A stretch of DNA of 64,000 bases from Natronolimnobius sp. AArcel1 (GTDB taxonomy: Archaea > Halobacteriota > Halobacteria > Halobacteriales > Natrialbaceae): the NCBI RefSeq assembly GCF_011043775.1, contig NZ_JAAKXY010000004.1:1-64000 (forward strand), read 5' to 3'. The notes under the pieces were generated by a model. That model was not told where the DNA came from, searched no databases, and worked only from the letters and a program-made list of their open reading frames with translations. The translations under genes were made by a program, and so were the position numbers. Below are positions 40,925 to 48,640 of this stretch, in pieces; within the stretch, counting starts at the first letter, position 1; the number at the start of each line of letters is the position of its first letter.

Positions 40925-42982
40925 ATGAGTAATTGGCTCCTCAAGCGAATCGGGCAGAGCATCTTGACGGTTGTCGTGGTGTTCCATCTGACATTCGTCT
41001 TGGTTCGGCTCATGCCGTCGGACCCTGTTCAGGCGATGTTCACGCAGATGATGGCGGAGAATCCGGACAATCCGGAACAAGCTCGCCAGCTCGTCGAACT
41101 ATATGTAAGTATCAACCCGCAAGACCCACTGTATATACAGTATATCGACTACATGGCTGCCCTCCTGCAGGGCGACCTCGGTTACTCGATGGCCGAGAAC
41201 GCCTCGGTGAACCAGGTTCTCGCTGAGGCAGTCCCGTGGACGATTTTCTACATGTCCGTGGCGATGGCCATCACGTTCGTGACGAGTATCTGTATCGGTG
41301 CGATTATGGCCTACTACGAGGGAACGAAATTCGACACCGCGATGACCGTCGTCGCTGTCATCGAGAGCTCGACCCCGTACTACGTCGTTGCACTGCTGTT
41401 GTTGTTCGTCTTCTCCTACCAGCTCGGCTGGTTCCCAACGAGCGCCCGCTACCCTGGTGGAGCCGACATCGGTCTGAACGCCGAGTTCGTCCTCGGTGCG
41501 TTCTATCACGCAGCGCTTCCGATCTTCTCGATGGTCGTTACAGGGGCTGCAGCATCGCTCGAGATGCGTGGGAACTCGATCAGTGTCCTCGGCTCTGACC
41601 ACATCCGAGTTGCACGCCTGCGTGGACTGCCGCCAATGCGTATCGCACTCCGATACGTCATGCGCAACGCATTGCTCCCGCTTTACACCGGCCTGTTGCT
41701 CCTCGTTGGCTTCATGATCGGTGGCTCGATCGTTCTCGAGGAGATCTTCAACTACCGCGGGATGGGGTGGTATATGTTCGAGGGGGTCAACAACCGTGAC
41801 TACCCACTGATGGTTGGTGGCTTCATGGTGATCTGTTTCACCGTCGTCATCATGATGTTCATCGCTGACCTTACCTACAGCAAAATCGACCCGCGTGCGA
41901 AAACCAGCGGTGACAACATGGAAGTGTACGGCAGCTCGGCCGGTGTCCCACTTCGCACACAGCTCAAACGCTACATCCAGCGTCTCACCAGCAGCAACGA
42001 GCCTCGAGCCGACGGCGGAACGACTCCACACGCGTTGTTCGGTGACGATGATGCGGCGAGCGTGAGCCGCAAAGACGTCATGTATCGGAAGTTCGACCGC
42101 TCGGTGTACGCGCCGGCCAAGATCGTCCTGAGTGACTGGCGTGGTCTCGTCGGGACCGTGCTGACTATGTCGTTCATCTTCATGGGCGTCTTCGGTCCGC
42201 AGTTTACCCACAGTCCAACAGCAACGTTCGACTCGTGGGTCTCGCCACTGGATGGCAACCTCGCACACCCGCTTGGAACGAGTAACACCGGGATTGACAT
42301 CCTGTCGCTCGTCGTCAATGGGACAACTCCGGTCCTCATCATGGTCGCAACTGGTGCGATTGTCACGGTGTCGCTCGGTGTCGCTGTCGGGACGGCAGCC
42401 GGCTTCCGTGGCGGTGCGCTCGACCGCGCGCTCATGACCATCTGTGACATCGTCGTCTCGATCCCTGGTCTGCCACTGATCATCGTCATTGCGGCGATCA
42501 TTGAACCGCGCCATCCCGCACTGATCGGTATCGTCCTCTCCGTTGCCGCCTGGGGTGGCCTTGGACGGGCGATCCGGTCTGAAGTGCTGAAAGTCCGCAG
42601 TCAGGAGTACGTCGAGGCCTCCCGCGCAATGGGCGTCGGGACCTTCGCAATTGTCCTGAAGGACATCCTGCCAAACATCTGGCCATACGTCCTCATCAAC
42701 CTCGCCAACCACGGACGGAACATCATCTTCTCGTCCGTCGCCCTGTACTACCTGGGCTTCCTGCCACGCAGCACCCAGAACTGGGGTGTCCTGCTCGATC
42801 AGGCAGAGTCGTCCAACGCGCTGTACTCCATAGGCCAGGTCCACTACATCCTGGCACCGATGCTGGTCATCATCCTGTTCTCGATGGGGCTGATCCTCAT
42901 CGCACAGGCACTCGACCGCATCAGTAACCCACGGATCCGCGCCCGTCACGCCAAGTCCGTCGACGACGACGAACCACGATAA
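40925..42982 (+). CDS. Fused DppB-DppC-type ABC transporter permease
   Basis: A 685-residue membrane protein carrying both permease subunits of a Dpp/Opp importer in one chain. Residues 1 to about 318 are DppB-like (starting LLKRIGQSILTVVVVFHLTFVLVRLMP, with the EAA-type loop VARLRGLPPMRIALRYVMRNALLP near 225-250). A hydrophilic linker (about 320-395) joins to a DppC-like half (about 400-680) with VEASRAMGVGTFAIVLKDILPNIWP near 565-590. In most systems these are two adjacent genes. There is no internal stop across the joint, so this is a true fusion. It has no ATPase or binding protein beside it; the likely partners are the ATPases at 19391-21617 and the two family-5 binding proteins. Confidence 0.92.
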   Translation: MSNWLLKRIGQSILTVVVVFHLTFVLVRLMPSDPVQAMFTQMMAENPDNPEQARQLVELYVSINPQDPLYIQYIDYMAALLQGDLGYSMAENASVNQVLAEAVPWTIFYMSVAMAITFVTSICIGAIMAYYEGTKFDTAMTVVAVIESSTPYYVVALLLLFVFSYQLGWFPTSARYPGGADIGLNAEFVLGAFYHAALPIFSMVVTGAAASLEMRGNSISVLGSDHIRVARLRGLPPMRIALRYVMRNALLPLYTGLLLLVGFMIGGSIVLEEIFNYRGMGWYMFEGVNNRDYPLMVGGFMVICFTVVIMMFIADLTYSKIDPRAKTSGDNMEVYGSSAGVPLRTQLKRYIQRLTSSNEPRADGGTTPHALFGDDDAASVSRKDVMYRKFDRSVYAPAKIVLSDWRGLVGTVLTMSFIFMGVFGPQFTHSPTATFDSWVSPLDGNLAHPLGTSNTGIDILSLVVNGTTPVLIMVATGAIVTVSLGVAVGTAAGFRGGALDRALMTICDIVVSIPGLPLIIVIAAIIEPRHPALIGIVLSVAAWGGLGRAIRSEVLKVRSQEYVEASRAMGVGTFAIVLKDILPNIWPYVLINLANHGRNIIFSSVALYYLGFLPRSTQNWGVLLDQAESSNALYSIGQVHYILAPMLVIILFSMGLILIAQALDRISNPRIRARHAKSVDDDEPR

Positions 42983-43005
42983 CGGCTGACGGCGATACGA
43001 TTACG

Positions 43006-43016
43006 GTTTCTTTTTT
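43006..43016 (+). terminator. T-rich terminator after the fused permease
   Basis: GTTTCTTTTTT about 25 bases past the stop at 42982. Confidence 0.45.
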
Positions 43017-43092
43017 GCGCCGCGTACGTGAACAGCGACGGCCTCGAAACGACTCGCTTGTACTAGCCACTACAGACACGGTGAGTGCCAGC

Positions 43093-43099
43093 AAAAAAA
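43093..43099 (-). terminator. T-run after the CHEV GH4 gene
   Basis: TTTTTTT on the minus strand, about 30 bases beyond the stop at 43129. Confidence 0.45.
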
Positions 43100-43128
43100 G
43101 TGTGATCGACGCCTGCAGTACTGCCTTT

Positions 43129-44598
43129 CTATCCCTGATAGGCGTCTGATTCTTCGAGCACGGCCGATTCCGAAAGGTCCCAGTCTGCGAGATACGCTTC
43201 CTGTGCGTCGACGAGTTCGGCAAACAGTTCCCGCGCTTCCTCGGTCTGGAGCGTTCGAATCTGCTGGTCGATGAGGAAGCCTTCGAATGCGGCGTCGATG
43301 TCGCCCTCGCGGGAGGCCTCGATGACCGTCTCGATAGTATCGACGTGGCCCTGAATCAGCGCGCGAACGGGCCGTGGGAAGCCGCCAGCGGCCATCGGCT
43401 TGACCTCGTTCGCTCGAACCGTCGCGTTCGTCTCGACAACGGCGTGTTCCTCCAGGTCGGAGACCTGCCCGACGTTCGGGAGGTTGATGTTCGTCACGTA
43501 GGTGTCTTTGCCGACGAGCGCGCGAAGAATGTCCACGAAGACCTCGTCGGATTCCTCGAGTTCGAACTCCTTCTCACCGGAGAGCCAGGCTTCGACATCG
43601 GTGGTCTGGTCGGATTCGGCGGGCGTCCAGTGTTTGGCGCGGTAGTCGCTGCCGGTACGTTTGACGCCCCAGCGGTTGAGTCCTTCTTGGCCGTTCTGGA
43701 TGAACGAGGTCGCATATTCGACGAGGTGGCGATCACCCGCGGCGGGCAAGACGTCGAATCGGCGGAACAGTTCCCAGGTTACCTGCCAGTTGTCCACGAA
43801 GACGCTTTCATCGGCGAGATCATCCCAGGTGAATTCCTGGTGGCCTTCCTCGCCCTCAACCAGGTCCTCGAGAACGGGCCAGAGGTCGACGCCCTTACAG
43901 CGGGCTTCATCGACCCACGTGAAGTGGTTGATCCCCTTGACGTTGACCGAGATGTCCGAGCGCTCGGCATCCATGTCGAGTTCCTCGCGGGCGTAGTGCG
44001 CGAGGCGATGGCGGGTGCCAAGCACTTCGTGACAGAGGCCGAGTGCGTTGATCTCGGGATACTCGTCATAGAGTGCGCGCGTGACGAAGTGGACCGGATT
44101 CGTGTAGTTGAACACCCATGCGTCGGGGCAGTGTTCGCGGATCGCAGCGGCGAACTTCCGATACTGTGGAACGGTCCGCATTGCCCGGAAGATGCCGCCG
44201 GGACCGATTGTCGCCGCAACGGCTCCGTAGATACCGTACTCCTTGGGAATGTCGAGGTCGTGAACGAACGTCTCTGCCGGATTGTACTGTGTCGAGAGAA
44301 TGACGACGTCCGCGCCGGTGAGTGCCTCCTCGAGTGTCTCGACTGCTGCGTAGGACCACTCCGAGGTTGGCTCGACGTCGGCATCGCTGTGGACCCAATT
44401 GCCGAACTCGGCGTTTCGCTGTGCGCTCTCGTAGAACTCGTCATAGAGTCGCACCTCTCCGCTGAGATCAGACTGTGCGAGGTCGCGGATCAGATTCGGT
44501 GCCCACTGGCGGCTGCCACCGCCGAGATAGGCGATCGTAATGTCGTCGGGATCGATTGCTGTCTCCGCTGTGACTGCAGTGTCCAATTGTTGTGACAT
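43129..44598 (-). CDS. GH4 family glycosidase with CHEV motif (candidate alpha-galacturonidase)
   Basis: A 489-residue NAD- and divalent-metal-dependent GH4 enzyme, which works by oxidation-elimination rather than direct hydrolysis. The nucleotide-binding start is ITIAYLGGGSRQW (about residues 19-31). The metal/active-site tetrad is CHEV (about residue 189), followed by VKGINHFTWV. In GH4 this tetrad tracks specificity, and CHEV has been described for alpha-galacturonidases (the LplD type), unlike the CHSV-type alpha-galactosidases. A uronic-acid-linked substrate from pectin or glucuronoxylan is therefore more likely than galactoside (inference). No signal peptide. A TTTATCA box gives a leaderless start. 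It is divergent from the GH43 gene. Confidence 0.88.
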   Translation of the reverse strand: MSQQLDTAVTAETAIDPDDITIAYLGGGSRQWAPNLIRDLAQSDLSGEVRLYDEFYESAQRNAEFGNWVHSDADVEPTSEWSYAAVETLEEALTGADVVILSTQYNPAETFVHDLDIPKEYGIYGAVAATIGPGGIFRAMRTVPQYRKFAAAIREHCPDAWVFNYTNPVHFVTRALYDEYPEINALGLCHEVLGTRHRLAHYAREELDMDAERSDISVNVKGINHFTWVDEARCKGVDLWPVLEDLVEGEEGHQEFTWDDLADESVFVDNWQVTWELFRRFDVLPAAGDRHLVEYATSFIQNGQEGLNRWGVKRTGSDYRAKHWTPAESDQTTDVEAWLSGEKEFELEESDEVFVDILRALVGKDTYVTNINLPNVGQVSDLEEHAVVETNATVRANEVKPMAAGGFPRPVRALIQGHVDTIETVIEASREGDIDAAFEGFLIDQQIRTLQTEEARELFAELVDAQEAYLADWDLSESAVLEESDAYQG

Positions 44599-44623
44599 CG
44601 TACGGAGGGAGCGTGAGCCACGC

Positions 44624-44631
44624 TGATAAAC
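44624..44631 (-). promoter_or_regulatory. TATA-like box of the CHEV GH4 gene
   Basis: GTTTATCA on the minus strand, centred about 29 bases before the ATG at 44598. Confidence 0.5.
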
Positions 44632-44641
44632 ATCATGGTAC
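44628..44641. promoter_or_regulatory. AAACATCATGGTAC element between GH4 and GH43
   Basis: An exact 14-base match to 37682-37695, here overlapping the upstream edge of the GH4 TATA-like box, the usual place for an activator or repressor contact. It lies in the divergent promoter region shared with the GH43 gene. Confidence 0.45.
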
Positions 44642-44734
44642 GAGTAACATCGCCCCATACCCGACTGTGGTGCTCTTTTCTTGCTGTCAAGTCCACGCCT
44701 GGATTTGCTCCTGTCTGCTGTATCCGATCAGTAC

Positions 44735-44745
44735 GCTTATCAAAT
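44735..44745 (+). promoter_or_regulatory. TATA-like box of the GH43 gene
   Basis: GCTTATCAAAT, centred 26 bases before the ATG at 44766. Confidence 0.55.
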
Positions 44746-44765
44746 ACTGGCTGTGAGAACCACGC

Positions 44766-46265
44766 ATGCAGTACGAAAATCCGGTCCTTCCCGGGTTCCA
44801 TCCAGACCCGAGCATCTGCCGCGTCGGCTCTGATTACTACCTCGCGACGAGTTCGTTCGAGTACACGCCAGGCATCCCACTGTATCACAGCGAGAACCTG
44901 GTCGACTGGGAGCCAATCGGTCACTGCCTCACCGCAGACCAACTCGACCTCGAGGATGCGGAACCCTCCCAAGGCATCTTCGCGCCGACGCTGCGCCATC
45001 ACGAGGGCACGTTCTATCTGGTCACGACGAACGTCTCTGCAGGTGGGCACTTCGTCATCACGGCAGACGAGCCAACCGGCGAGTGGTCTGACCCGCTCTG
45101 GATCGACGCGCCGGGAATCGACCCCGACCTGTTCTGGGACGATGGGACAGCGTACTTCACGTACCGCAGCGGCCCGGACGGCATCGAACAGGCCGAAATC
45201 GATCTTGAGACGGGCGAACTCGGGGAGTCCACCCAACTCTGTCGGCGGCTTGTCTCGGACTACACCGAAGCGCCACACCTCTACGAGGTCGATGGCACCT
45301 ACTACCTGATCGTCGCGGAAGGGGGCACCCACACCCGGCACATGGTCTGTGCGGCCCGCGCTGATGATCCGACGGGACCGTTCGAGCCCTGCCCCAACAA
45401 TCCAATTTTAAGCCACCGCAGCGTCAGCGGTGCGTACAACCCGATTCAGGCCATCGGCCACGCTGACCTCGTCGAGGCCCACGACGGCTCGTGGTGGCTC
45501 GTCTGTCTCGGCATCCGCAAACACGGCGGCCACCCCGGCTGGCACCACCTCGGCCGCGAAACGTTCCTCGCCCCCGTCACCTGGGAGGACGGCTGGCCAG
45601 TCGTCAACGACGGTGAGCCACTCGAGGCCGAGATGACCGTCCCCGACACGGCCCTCGAGACGGGCGAGACCCAATCCTGGGAGACAACAGCGCCGTTCGA
45701 CGGCGACGAACTTGGCCCACTGTGGAACTACCGATACCCACCCGAAACCGACCGGTACGTCCTCGAGGATGGAATCCTCACGCTCCATGGTGGCCCTGCA
45801 ACGCTTGACGACCGCGACTCGACGTTCGTCGGCCGCCGCCAGCAACACTTTGACTGCAAAGTCGAGACAGAACTCGTATTCAACCCCGAAGCGGACGGCG
45901 AGGCCGGCCTGACAGCCCTCTACGACGAGTCACACCACTACGAGATCGGGCTCACGCGCGAGGACGGCAACCGAGTCGTCGTCGCTCGAGCCACGGTTGG
46001 TGACATCAGCGACCGTCTCGGCGAGGTTCGCGTCCCGGAGGGGCCGGTGACGCTCCGACTCGAGGCAACGCAGGACGAGTACGACTGGCGTGTCGAGACA
46101 ACTGAAGGAACCGAACACCTTGCAACAGCGCCGACGAAGTACCTCGCGACGGAAGTTGCGGGCGGCTTTACTGGTGTCTATCTCGGCCCGTATGCGACCG
46201 GCAACGGCAACGAGTGCGACCAGCCCGCCCACTTCGAGTCGTTTGCATATCGCTCATCGGAGTAG
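44766..46265 (+). CDS. GH43 beta-xylosidase
   Basis: A 499-residue cytoplasmic enzyme with a five-bladed beta-propeller (about 1-300) and a C-terminal beta-sandwich (about 310-499), the layout of XynB-type GH43 beta-xylosidases. The catalytic set is visible: base Asp14 in GFHPDPS, pKa-modulating Asp121 in GIDPDLFW, and acid Glu168 in DYTEAPHLY. It should remove xylose from the non-reducing end of xylo-oligosaccharides; side activity on arabinofuranosides is common in the family. No signal peptide. It is divergent from the CHEV GH4 gene and has its own leaderless promoter. Confidence 0.93.
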   Translation: MQYENPVLPGFHPDPSICRVGSDYYLATSSFEYTPGIPLYHSENLVDWEPIGHCLTADQLDLEDAEPSQGIFAPTLRHHEGTFYLVTTNVSAGGHFVITADEPTGEWSDPLWIDAPGIDPDLFWDDGTAYFTYRSGPDGIEQAEIDLETGELGESTQLCRRLVSDYTEAPHLYEVDGTYYLIVAEGGTHTRHMVCAARADDPTGPFEPCPNNPILSHRSVSGAYNPIQAIGHADLVEAHDGSWWLVCLGIRKHGGHPGWHHLGRETFLAPVTWEDGWPVVNDGEPLEAEMTVPDTALETGETQSWETTAPFDGDELGPLWNYRYPPETDRYVLEDGILTLHGGPATLDDRDSTFVGRRQQHFDCKVETELVFNPEADGEAGLTALYDESHHYEIGLTREDGNRVVVARATVGDISDRLGEVRVPEGPVTLRLEATQDEYDWRVETTEGTEHLATAPTKYLATEVAGGFTGVYLGPYATGNGNECDQPAHFESFAYRSSE

Positions 46266-46299
46266 CCGGTCGCAATCGTTCGAACCGCAAGAAAGAATT

Positions 46300-46758
46300 T
46301 TAGTCGGTAACGACCGAGACGATCCCATCGAAGTTGAGGATCACGCCCTGTGCCGTATCGCCGAAGATTGCTTTCCCGGTCGGCGAGCGCTGTCGACCAG
46401 CGATGAAGATGTGATCACAGTCGTGTTCGGTTGCCGAAGCGACAATCCGCTGGGCTTCCGGTTCGCCATCGAGAACGACACAAAGGGGCTCGTACTCGAC
46501 CTCGAGACCATCGAGTTCTTCTCTGGCGATATCGCGTGCGAACTGGCGGCCGCTTTCGTTGATATCCGTCGACGGATAGGACGTGCCTTCCACGTCTGCA
46601 ATCGTCGACATCGTCTCGAGGTCGGCCTCGTACTCGTCTTTGTCCATCGTTACGAGCAAGACGAGCGAGGCATCGACGCCGGCTGCAAGCGATCCGGCTT
46701 CTCGAACTAATCGTCTGGCGCCATCGGCTGAGTCGACTACAACGAGTGCGCGATCCAT
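46300..46758 (-). CDS. Universal stress protein (UspA family)
   Basis: A 152-residue cytoplasmic UspA-fold protein. It starts RALVVVDSADGARRLVREA, has the central DLETM...TSYPS region, and ends with HIFIAGRQRSPTGKAIFGDTAQGVI, equivalent to the ATP-binding G-2x-G-9x-G(S/T) loop. Its role in the pentose island is unclear; haloarchaeal genomes carry many Usp genes. A TATA-like AAATATTTAT region at 46784-46793 supports the ATG at 46758. It converges with the GH43 gene, with 34 bases between the stops. Confidence 0.88.
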   Translation of the reverse strand: MDRALVVVDSADGARRLVREAGSLAAGVDASLVLLVTMDKDEYEADLETMSTIADVEGTSYPSTDINESGRQFARDIAREELDGLEVEYEPLCVVLDGEPEAQRIVASATEHDCDHIFIAGRQRSPTGKAIFGDTAQGVILNFDGIVSVVTD

Positions 46759-46928
46759 ACCCACCCCGTCACACTCACTCGAAATAAATATTTGGCCGTC
46801 GGCACGCGAGTACGGTGAGTGTCCGAGTGTGGGAGACACCGTAGCGGTGCCTGTGTGAGCAGTGGACGTGAATGAATTTCGATACCTTGTACGTGAAAAG
46901 CGCAGAACGACGAAACGACAGAGTCGCG

Positions 46929-48365
46929 TTAGAAGCCGTCGTAGACGGTCTTTTCGATCGTGTAGAAGTCGATACCTGCGTCACCCTGTTCGCGCCAGGT
47001 CTCACTCGAGGACTGCTTGAAGCCGCCGAATGGGACGTGGAGTTCGAGGCCGGTTGTCTTGTCGTTGATCTTCGCAACGCCGGCTTCAATCTCGTCGACG
47101 AAGCGCTCGGCTTCCGTGTGGTCGTTCGTCACGATACTCGAGGAGAGCCCGTAGTCGACGTCGTTGGCCGTCTCGAGTGCCTCCTCGAAGTCGTCGACTT
47201 CGATCACGGCGAGGACTGGCCCGAAGACTTCCTCCTGGGCGATGCGGAATTCGTTGTCGACGTCGGTGAAGACGGTCGGTTCGACGAAGTGACCCTCGTC
47301 GAACTCGTCAGGCTGGCCGCCGCCGGTTGCGAGCGTTGCGCCTTCGTTTTCAGCCACTTCGATGTAGTCGAGGGTGCCCTCAAGTTCGCTTTCGTTGACT
47401 TGTGGACCCATATCGGACTCCTTGCCGGGACCGATCTTAATGGACTCGGCTTCTGCGACGATAGCGTCAACGAACTCGTCATAGACGTCCGTGTGGACGA
47501 TTGCACGCGAGGTCGCGGTACAGGACTGGCCGGTGGTCCCGAATGCACCAGCGGCGATGATTGCTGCGGCTTCCTCGACATCGGCAGTGTCGCTGACGAC
47601 CGTCGGGTTCTTGCCGCCGAGTTCGGTCTGGACGCGTTTGCCGTCGTCGGTCGCTTTGTCGTAGATCATGTGCCCGACCTGACCGGAGCCGGTAAAGGAG
47701 ACGGCATCAACGTCCTCGTGGACAACGAGTTCGTTCCCAACGGTGCTGCCGGGGCCAACGACGACGTTTGCGACGCCATCTGGAAGGCCGGCCTCGTCGA
47801 GCGCCTTGAAGATCTCGAGGGCGACGCCGGGTGCGACCTTTGCGGGCTTGAGGACAAGCGTGTTGCCCGTCGCGAGCGCGGGCGCAATCTTCCATGCAGG
47901 GATCGCGATTGGGTAGTTCCATGGCGTGATCAGGGCGGCGACGCCGACTGGCTCGTTCTTCGTGTAGAGATTCGTTCGCGGGCTGCTTGCGCTTTTGACC
48001 GAGCCACCAAGGTCGCGAGTCTTCTCGGCATAGTAGTAGAAAATGTCGATCGCACGCTGGACTTCACCGCCGGCTTCAGCCTGTGTTTTGCCCTCCTCGG
48101 CGATCAACAGGTCGGTGATCTCAGCTTTCCGATCCGCGAGAATCGAGGCGGCCTCGCGCAAGATTGCACCGCGCTGTGGGGCTGGGGTGTTTGCCCACTC
48201 GTCTTCGGCGGCAGCAGCGGCCTCGACGGCGGCGGCAGCGTCCTCGACGGTTGCTTCCTGATACGTCGCAACCGTTTCGGACGGTACCGCTGGGTTCGCC
48301 GTTTCAAAGGTCGTTCCCGTTTGGATCCACTCCCCGTCAACGTAGTTCTGATAGTCCGCAGTCAT
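46929..48365 (-). CDS. xacF: Alpha-ketoglutarate semialdehyde dehydrogenase (ALDH family), copy 2
   Basis: A 478-residue paralogue of the aldehyde dehydrogenase at 12880-14328 and highly alike along the whole length, down to the shared C-terminal DFYTIEKTVYDGF. The catalytic Cys is in GQSCTA (about residue 281), the general base in TELGGKNP, and the cofactor stretch LVLKPAKVAPG keeps the Lys that is Asn in copy 1. It starts with ATG (MTADYQNYV). Divergent from the second solute-binding protein gene. With two copies, one may serve the xylose route and the other arabinose or another semialdehyde, or be expressed differently (inference). Confidence 0.9.
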   Translation of the reverse strand: MTADYQNYVDGEWIQTGTTFETANPAVPSETVATYQEATVEDAAAAVEAAAAAEDEWANTPAPQRGAILREAASILADRKAEITDLLIAEEGKTQAEAGGEVQRAIDIFYYYAEKTRDLGGSVKSASSPRTNLYTKNEPVGVAALITPWNYPIAIPAWKIAPALATGNTLVLKPAKVAPGVALEIFKALDEAGLPDGVANVVVGPGSTVGNELVVHEDVDAVSFTGSGQVGHMIYDKATDDGKRVQTELGGKNPTVVSDTADVEEAAAIIAAGAFGTTGQSCTATSRAIVHTDVYDEFVDAIVAEAESIKIGPGKESDMGPQVNESELEGTLDYIEVAENEGATLATGGGQPDEFDEGHFVEPTVFTDVDNEFRIAQEEVFGPVLAVIEVDDFEEALETANDVDYGLSSSIVTNDHTEAERFVDEIEAGVAKINDKTTGLELHVPFGGFKQSSSETWREQGDAGIDFYTIEKTVYDGF

Positions 48366-48436
48366 GGCTACACAATTGCTCTGCGGGTATACGGGTCTTG
48401 CGATCAGGGTGAATATCGCTCCAGCGTTCTATTGTC

Positions 48437-48451
48437 ATCATGTTACGGGTA
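48437..48451. promoter_or_regulatory. CATCATGTTAC-type element in the xacF copy 2 / binding-protein divergent region
   Basis: TCATCATGTTACGGG resembles the AAACATCATGGTAC elements (one base different in the ATCATGGTAC core). It lies about 75-85 bases upstream of the xacF copy 2 start, a distance like that at the single-domain GH11. Confidence 0.3.
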
Positions 48452-48607
48452 TGCCACCTTCCAATCTATTACTCATATCTGAATAGCGAATTATGAGGTC
48501 ATAATCCGGCCGTCATTTCCAGAATGCGCGGGTAAAATGGATGTGTCAGGTAGCCTCTGGCTGTTGTCTCCCTCTTTCTACCAAAACAGCCGCTCCCAAA
48601 CCCAATC

Positions 48608-48616
48608 ATTTATAAC
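48608..48616 (+). promoter_or_regulatory. TATA-like box of solute-binding protein copy 2
   Basis: ATTTATAAC, centred 29 bases upstream of the ATG at 48641. Confidence 0.6.
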
Positions 48617-48640
48617 CTATTATCTCATTTCTTCACGAGA

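Noticed and set aside
41099-42949. 616-residue minus-strand ORF opposite the permease
   Set aside because: Low-hydrophobicity shadow rich in His, Asp and Arg; the plus frame has clear transmembrane segments and EAA loops.
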